Shown one piece after another: positions 60,116 through 64,000 of a DNA stretch of 64,000 bases (position 1 is the first letter of the stretch; every line of letters begins with the position of its first letter). The translations under genes and the position numbers were made by a program. A model generated the notes under the pieces. The model did no database searches. It had not been told where the DNA came from and saw only the letters and a program-made list of their open reading frames with translations. The stretch comes from Xanthostigma xanthostigma (lineage: Eukaryota > Arthropoda > Insecta > Raphidioptera > Raphidiidae), in assembly GCA_963575645.1 (NCBI GenBank), contig OY754465.1, positions 37,211,501-37,275,500 on the forward strand. The letters run 5' to 3'.

Positions 60116-60190
60116 AATTTCCGGGTTATTTTCTGATCGTTCTATTTTACAATTATAAGTAATGATGTCAACATTCCACCAATGCCGAAA
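60116..60190 (-). other. exportin-1 5' UTR part of the main exon
   Basis: On the minus strand a good acceptor (gctttttattgtttcag) ends at 60191, so the transcript's first exon is non-coding and further upstream. A GC-richer stretch at 60558-60700 with donor-like gtaagaac (reading down from 60557) is the best candidate. Confidence 0.6.
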
Positions 60191-60557
60191 CTGAAACAAT
60201 AAAAAGCACATTTACTGAAGGGTAACCTAACCTACTTTACAACATCAACATAATAGGAAATTTATTATTTATTTCTGTAAAATATACTATATAAACAGAC
60301 AAATAAAACGTTTCAGTAAACTTTTTCGTCAAATATAATGGCTTTTCTTGTAATGTTAGAAGACAACGGCCACAACGGGAAGGAAAAATACGATGTACAA
60401 CAGTTTTACATCACGTTCTATGTTTATAAAAAATAGGGTACTTTACCAGTTATTTTGAACTGCTTATATCGTCAGAATACACAAATCTTCAAAATTTTAC
60501 GAATGCACAGACAATTTAAAGTAATTTTAACTAAACCATTAATATTGTTTTGTTCTT

Positions 60558-60700
60558 ACTTAATTCGCGGCGCAGTCAGGCAAACACTACCGTCAAGTGA
60601 GGTCGCTATCCGTAGCTCAATGAATGCCATTCCCGCGTTTGCTAAGTTGGTAAATATGGAAACGCGTCGCTTTGAAATATGGAGGGAACAATGTACACAG
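60558..60700 (-). promoter_or_regulatory. candidate exportin-1 first exon/promoter region
   Basis: The region is locally CpG-richer (cgcggcgcagtc, acgcgtcgc) in AT-rich DNA, between the FRS2 poly(A) signal and the XPO1 main exon, and has a donor-like border at its left end. Start site not determined. Confidence 0.35.
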
Positions 60701-60816
60701 AAATCTATAGACGTTTCATACAAATAGGAATTAATAAAAAGGAAAAAATAAGGAAAATTACCTTGTGGGAAATACGAAAAATATAAGAAGGGTAATCAAA
60801 TTACTTTAAAATATTG

Positions 60817-60822
60817 TTTATT
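60817..60822 (-). terminator. FRS2 poly(A) signal
   Basis: AATAAA on the minus strand 177 bases after the FRS2 stop codon. It would end the FRS2 transcript before XPO1 begins. Confidence 0.5.
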
Positions 60823-60998
60823 ATTTTTAAAATTATATAATGTTCTAAATTAAAATAAAATTTATCAAATATCTTTGGCATTTTGTAAATATTACAAAAA
60901 GTGTGGCAAGTTCACAAATGTCCATTAATATAATATTATTATAAATTATTTGGTTAGGCGCATCACATGTGTACAGATTTTCGATTTTGTTCGATGTT

Positions 60999-62216
60999 TT
61001 AATCACTCAAAGAGCTGCTGTGTCTCGTTGCTGCAGGGCCAAAATCACTAATCGTTGAATTATGACGTGTTTTTCGGGATCCTTCGTTATCTAATTCAAT
61101 TCTTGGTTTGGATGACTGAGACAAAGCTACTGTTTTATTTAAATCAATGACTGTGTATCCTTCGACTAGTTCTCTAGGACTATCAGGTGGGACTAGAAGT
61201 GGTCCGGAAGATATATTTGGTAACTGTGTATCTTTGGTTTTGTTCAAGTCTAATGTAGCGTAGTTCACCTCTTTTCCCGGAGGCGTTTGAGGTACAATTG
61301 CTACAGGCTCAGTAGTTGGAATAAATTTACTGCGGTACTTTTCGATTTCTTCTGTGTCAAGATTAGCATAAAAATGCTTAGGATCCTCTTCTTCTCCTTC
61401 GGTAATTAATTTAGGCGTCATGGGAACGTCGTTCGCACCGTACACTTCAGTATCGGTTGCGGTTTCGGCGGTGTCAGGTAGCGGTGTTGTGGCATTTACT
61501 GTCGGCTGTATAGGAATCACTTCTCCGGGGGATACGTTGATGTATAGATGGGCATTATTTCCGTCAACATCGGATTCCGTACTCATAGCAGTATAGTTTT
61601 CACTGGTAGCACTGTGCGACGGAGAAGATATAACAGCTGCTGGAGTTAAAGTCGGCTGACTTACGATGTTGGTGTACAAAGGTAAATTAGTGTGGTTATT
61701 ATTATGTTCCAAAAGAGTATCTGAACTGTTTATCGACGGCGGTGAAATCGCAGGAGGACTTAGCGGTCCACTGTTTGAATTCCGATGTGGAAATACCCGC
61801 TCTATTGTTTGTACGATCGGTCTTTCAGGTACCGGAGGACCAGGTGTTACAGATGGCACGGGATATTCATTAGTAGACACGTTGATTTCTTCATTTCTGC
61901 TACGTTGAATCAATTGCTGCAACAAGTTGAAAAGTTGTTCAGCTCGGTTACAGCGAAATGCGAAAATTCCAGGTCCCGTGGGACATCGTCGTCCTGATTC
62001 GAAACTGAAAATTTCTGCGTCGAAACCGTATCTTCGAAGGCAACGTAATGGCCAACGTGTTGCTGCTCTGCCATTGCACGAATAGAGAATCATTTCTGTC
62101 TCTGTCAATTCTAACTGTCCGGGACTAACGAGTTGTCCATGATCGTCCACATTCATTACTTGGAATATATTAGGATATAAGTCATTGATGTCTCTTCTGC
62201 TGCTTACGCAACCCAT
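60999..62216 (-). CDS. FRS2: fibroblast growth factor receptor substrate 2
   Basis: A 405-residue membrane adaptor that links activated FGF receptors to Ras/MAPK. It starts MGCVSS, an N-myristoylation signal that places it at the plasma membrane. Residues about 12-112 form the IRS-type PTB domain (RWPLRCLRRYGFDAEIFSFE, then GRRCPTGPGIFAFRCNRAEQ). The rest is disordered and P/S/T-rich. It carries YxN sites for Grb2 at Y181 (YTNI), Y225 (YINV) and Y283 (YANL), and Y-x-x-hydrophobic sites at Y319 (VNYATL) and Y354 (EGYTVI) that could bind SHP2. The C-terminus has two TRHxS motifs (TRHNST, TRHSSS). One coding exon; the acceptor is 19 bases upstream of the ATG. Confidence 0.93.
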   Translation of the reverse strand: MGCVSSRRDINDLYPNIFQVMNVDDHGQLVSPGQLELTETEMILYSCNGRAATRWPLRCLRRYGFDAEIFSFESGRRCPTGPGIFAFRCNRAEQLFNLLQQLIQRSRNEEINVSTNEYPVPSVTPGPPVPERPIVQTIERVFPHRNSNSGPLSPPAISPPSINSSDTLLEHNNNHTNLPLYTNIVSQPTLTPAAVISSPSHSATSENYTAMSTESDVDGNNAHLYINVSPGEVIPIQPTVNATTPLPDTAETATDTEVYGANDVPMTPKLITEGEEEDPKHFYANLDTEEIEKYRSKFIPTTEPVAIVPQTPPGKEVNYATLDLNKTKDTQLPNISSGPLLVPPDSPRELVEGYTVIDLNKTVALSQSSKPRIELDNEGSRKTRHNSTISDFGPAATRHSSSLSD

Positions 62217-62235
62217 GGTCTATCATAACACTGTC
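62217..62235 (-). other. FRS2 5' UTR part of the coding exon
   Basis: Minus-strand acceptor ttttctttctag borders gacagtgttatgatagacc just before the ATG. Confidence 0.7.
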
Positions 62236-62667
62236 CTAGAAAGAAAATATTTCGGTAATTATTACGTTAGGTATTAAACTTTATAGTTTCATAATATGTT
62301 ACTTTGTGTGCAATTCAAAAATCACAGCATCTAAGTAAATAGCTTGTTTTAAAAATATTTTTATATTCCGTATATTTTAACAAAGAATAGAGATATTGGA
62401 AATAAATCAGAAAGATGAATTTAAACGAAAATTTTATAAAATAACCTGTAAAATGAGAACATTATTTTGATTAAAATTTTAAGTAAACAATGGTTAAATG
62501 CAAACTAAAATATTCATAAATGATAACAATTTTTCTACTCTACTATTAATTATGAGTGTTCAATGAAAAACGTGACAAATTAATAGAGTTGATAATTATG
62601 TCATATAAAACAATGAACTCACATTTTTTAAACTCACTTGAAGGGTAAAATGATTTATTTTACTTAC
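62236..62667 (-). other. FRS2 5' UTR intron (candidate)
   Basis: Bounded by a gtaagt donor at 62667-62662 and the acceptor at 62236-62237: 432 bases. The preceding non-coding exon would end at 62668 (tatgttgtacgtg) and start near 62700-62750. Confidence 0.5.
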
Positions 62668-62759
62668 CACGTACAACATAGCCTTTCAATTCAACCAACG
62701 AAGAAAAACAACATATATTTGTACTTTTTTGACATTTCTAGCTCTGTGATTAGCATAAA

Positions 62760-63200
62760 ATTGAGAGCCTTAAACACAGCGCTGACCTCTGGTGCGTAAA
62801 ACCGGGACAATCCCAGAAAAACGGGACGTCTGCTAACTTCCACTTAAAAATATGTTTTGAATAATATTATTTTGAGAGAACAGTTGTAAATTAATATAGA
62901 AAAAAAGTATCTCTAATGAACAACTCGAATCCGAACCTCTATTGCGTAAAGTGTACCTGTAGTCTAAAAATTAAAATACCTAATACATATTATTATACTG
63001 CAATAGGTATTTACTTACAGCTAATACAAACGGTTTAATTCATCATAATAATTTGTCAAGTTATTATACTTAATTTGCAATCATATATTTATGAAATAGT
63101 AATGTAAAATTGAATCAATGAATGTAGGTACAATTGTACAGTTTGGTTTTGCAATATCTACATATTTACGTATTTACTGTGCAGTAGCCAGTAAGTAGTA
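62760..63200. other. no recognised gene
   Basis: AT-rich flank upstream of FRS2; probably includes its promoter. Confidence 0.35.
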
Positions 63201-64000
63201 ATAGTTTAAGCTCCCATGACACAAAAAGTTACCCCAAAGAACACCTCAAAATTATAAAGTGAAAATGGCTGAAAAACATGTCAGAAACATGTTACGCCCG
63301 CCAGACAAGTAAAAATTTGTTAATTGTTATTTTTTATGAATTTTTGAAATTTAAAAAAAAAACATGATTTTACTTTCCAAAACACCTGCTTGAAATTTAT
63401 ACAATTTGTAGTAAATAATGTACCATTTTTGAAAAAATTGGTCTGGCTGACAATTTTTGTTAATAAGCTAGCCAGACTTCATTTGTTATAAACTATTTTT
63501 TTTATGAAAATACATTTCATAACACCTCCTTGAATTTTTTTTCAAATAAAGTTTAAGATCTCTTCTATCTAATACAACTGGTCTGGCTGACAATTTTTGT
63601 TAATTAATGTGCCAGACTTTATTTTGAATGCACAGCAACAATGCATCAAGACCAATCACAGGCATTTAGGAACATCTCGTAAAAAAAAAAAACAACTGAA
63701 GTTTACGATGTCCTCTATGCATAAAAATATGCCTGTCATTAAAAAAATGTTTTTTACCATGTCAGATTCAATTTTTAAGCGCCGTGACAGCGTTTTTTTA
63801 TAAACAAATCAGCTTTTCCAAGGGCCGTGTCAAAACACCCCCTTAATTTTTTTATGAAAGAAGGTTTGACATCTATTTTCCGCATAAAAATTGGTCTGTC
63901 AGCGAAAAAATGTTTTTTACTATGACAGACTTTATTTTTTAAGTGCTGCGACCACATTTTTTAATGAAAAAATATGGTATAATCATTGCTAACTAGAAAA
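63201..64000. mobile_element. foldback element F1, copy 2, cut by the window end
   Basis: Begins tagtttaagctcccatgaca after TAA, the inverse of the right end of copy 1 (15590). It continues with the gtctggctgacaatttttgt repeats at 63440 and 63580, then from about 63740 matches the centre of copy 1 in the same orientation (cagattcaatttttaagcgc). The element must continue beyond 64000. The short frames here (63597-63957) are not genes. Confidence 0.75.

Noticed and set aside
1..64000. CRISPR array, rRNA or tRNA genes
   Set aside because: No regular short-repeat/spacer array, no rRNA-like stretch and no cloverleaf-like tRNA sequence was noticed; a tRNA could still be missed by eye.

Overview
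The window is AT-rich nuclear DNA of an arthropod, most likely an insect. It has spliced genes with GT/AG introns, AATAAA signals and very dense DNA transposons (hAT, PIF/Harbinger, Helitron-like, long foldback elements). Order cannot be settled from sequence alone; hemipteran and lepidopteran genomes carry similar repeats.

Three genes are recognised with confidence. On the minus strand at the right end are FRS2 (FGF receptor substrate 2, one coding exon, 62216 to 60999) and, downstream in the same direction, exportin-1/CRM1 (XPO1, three coding exons, 60115 to 54483, 1056 residues). On the plus strand an acylphosphatase was assembled from three small exons (38326-38389, 39100-39226, 47056-47170). 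It encodes 101 residues, and the usual catalytic arginine is replaced by threonine.

Two further genes are inferred with less certainty. One is a minus-strand gene running from 36627 to 1282 with five tiny exons whose phases all agree and a 32.7-kb first intron; its product is not recognised. The other is a plus-strand terminal exon (6050-6260) with a good acceptor, strong codon bias and an AATAAA signal, lying inside that long intron. A 71-codon ORF at 48377-48592 is possible.

Layout: 1-3.9 kb holds the 3' exons of the candidate gene and a G-poor tandem-repeat tract. 4-36.6 kb would be its first intron, packed with repeats. 36.6-38.3 kb separates two divergent starts. 38.3-47.3 kb is the acylphosphatase gene, whose 7.8-kb second intron holds at least seven mobile elements. 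47.4-48.2 kb is a hAT element. 48.6-54.4 kb shows nothing recognisable. 54.5-62.7 kb is XPO1 plus FRS2, with a hAT inside a hAT in the last XPO1 intron. 63.2-64.0 kb is a second copy of a foldback element also found at 14.7-15.6 kb.

XPO1 (nuclear export), FRS2 (membrane adaptor of FGF receptor signalling) and acylphosphatase are not known to act together. The most informative content is the mobile-element record: many insertions keep exact target-site duplications, several are nested, and three PIF/Harbinger derivatives retain pieces of a MADF protein or of the nuclease N-terminus.
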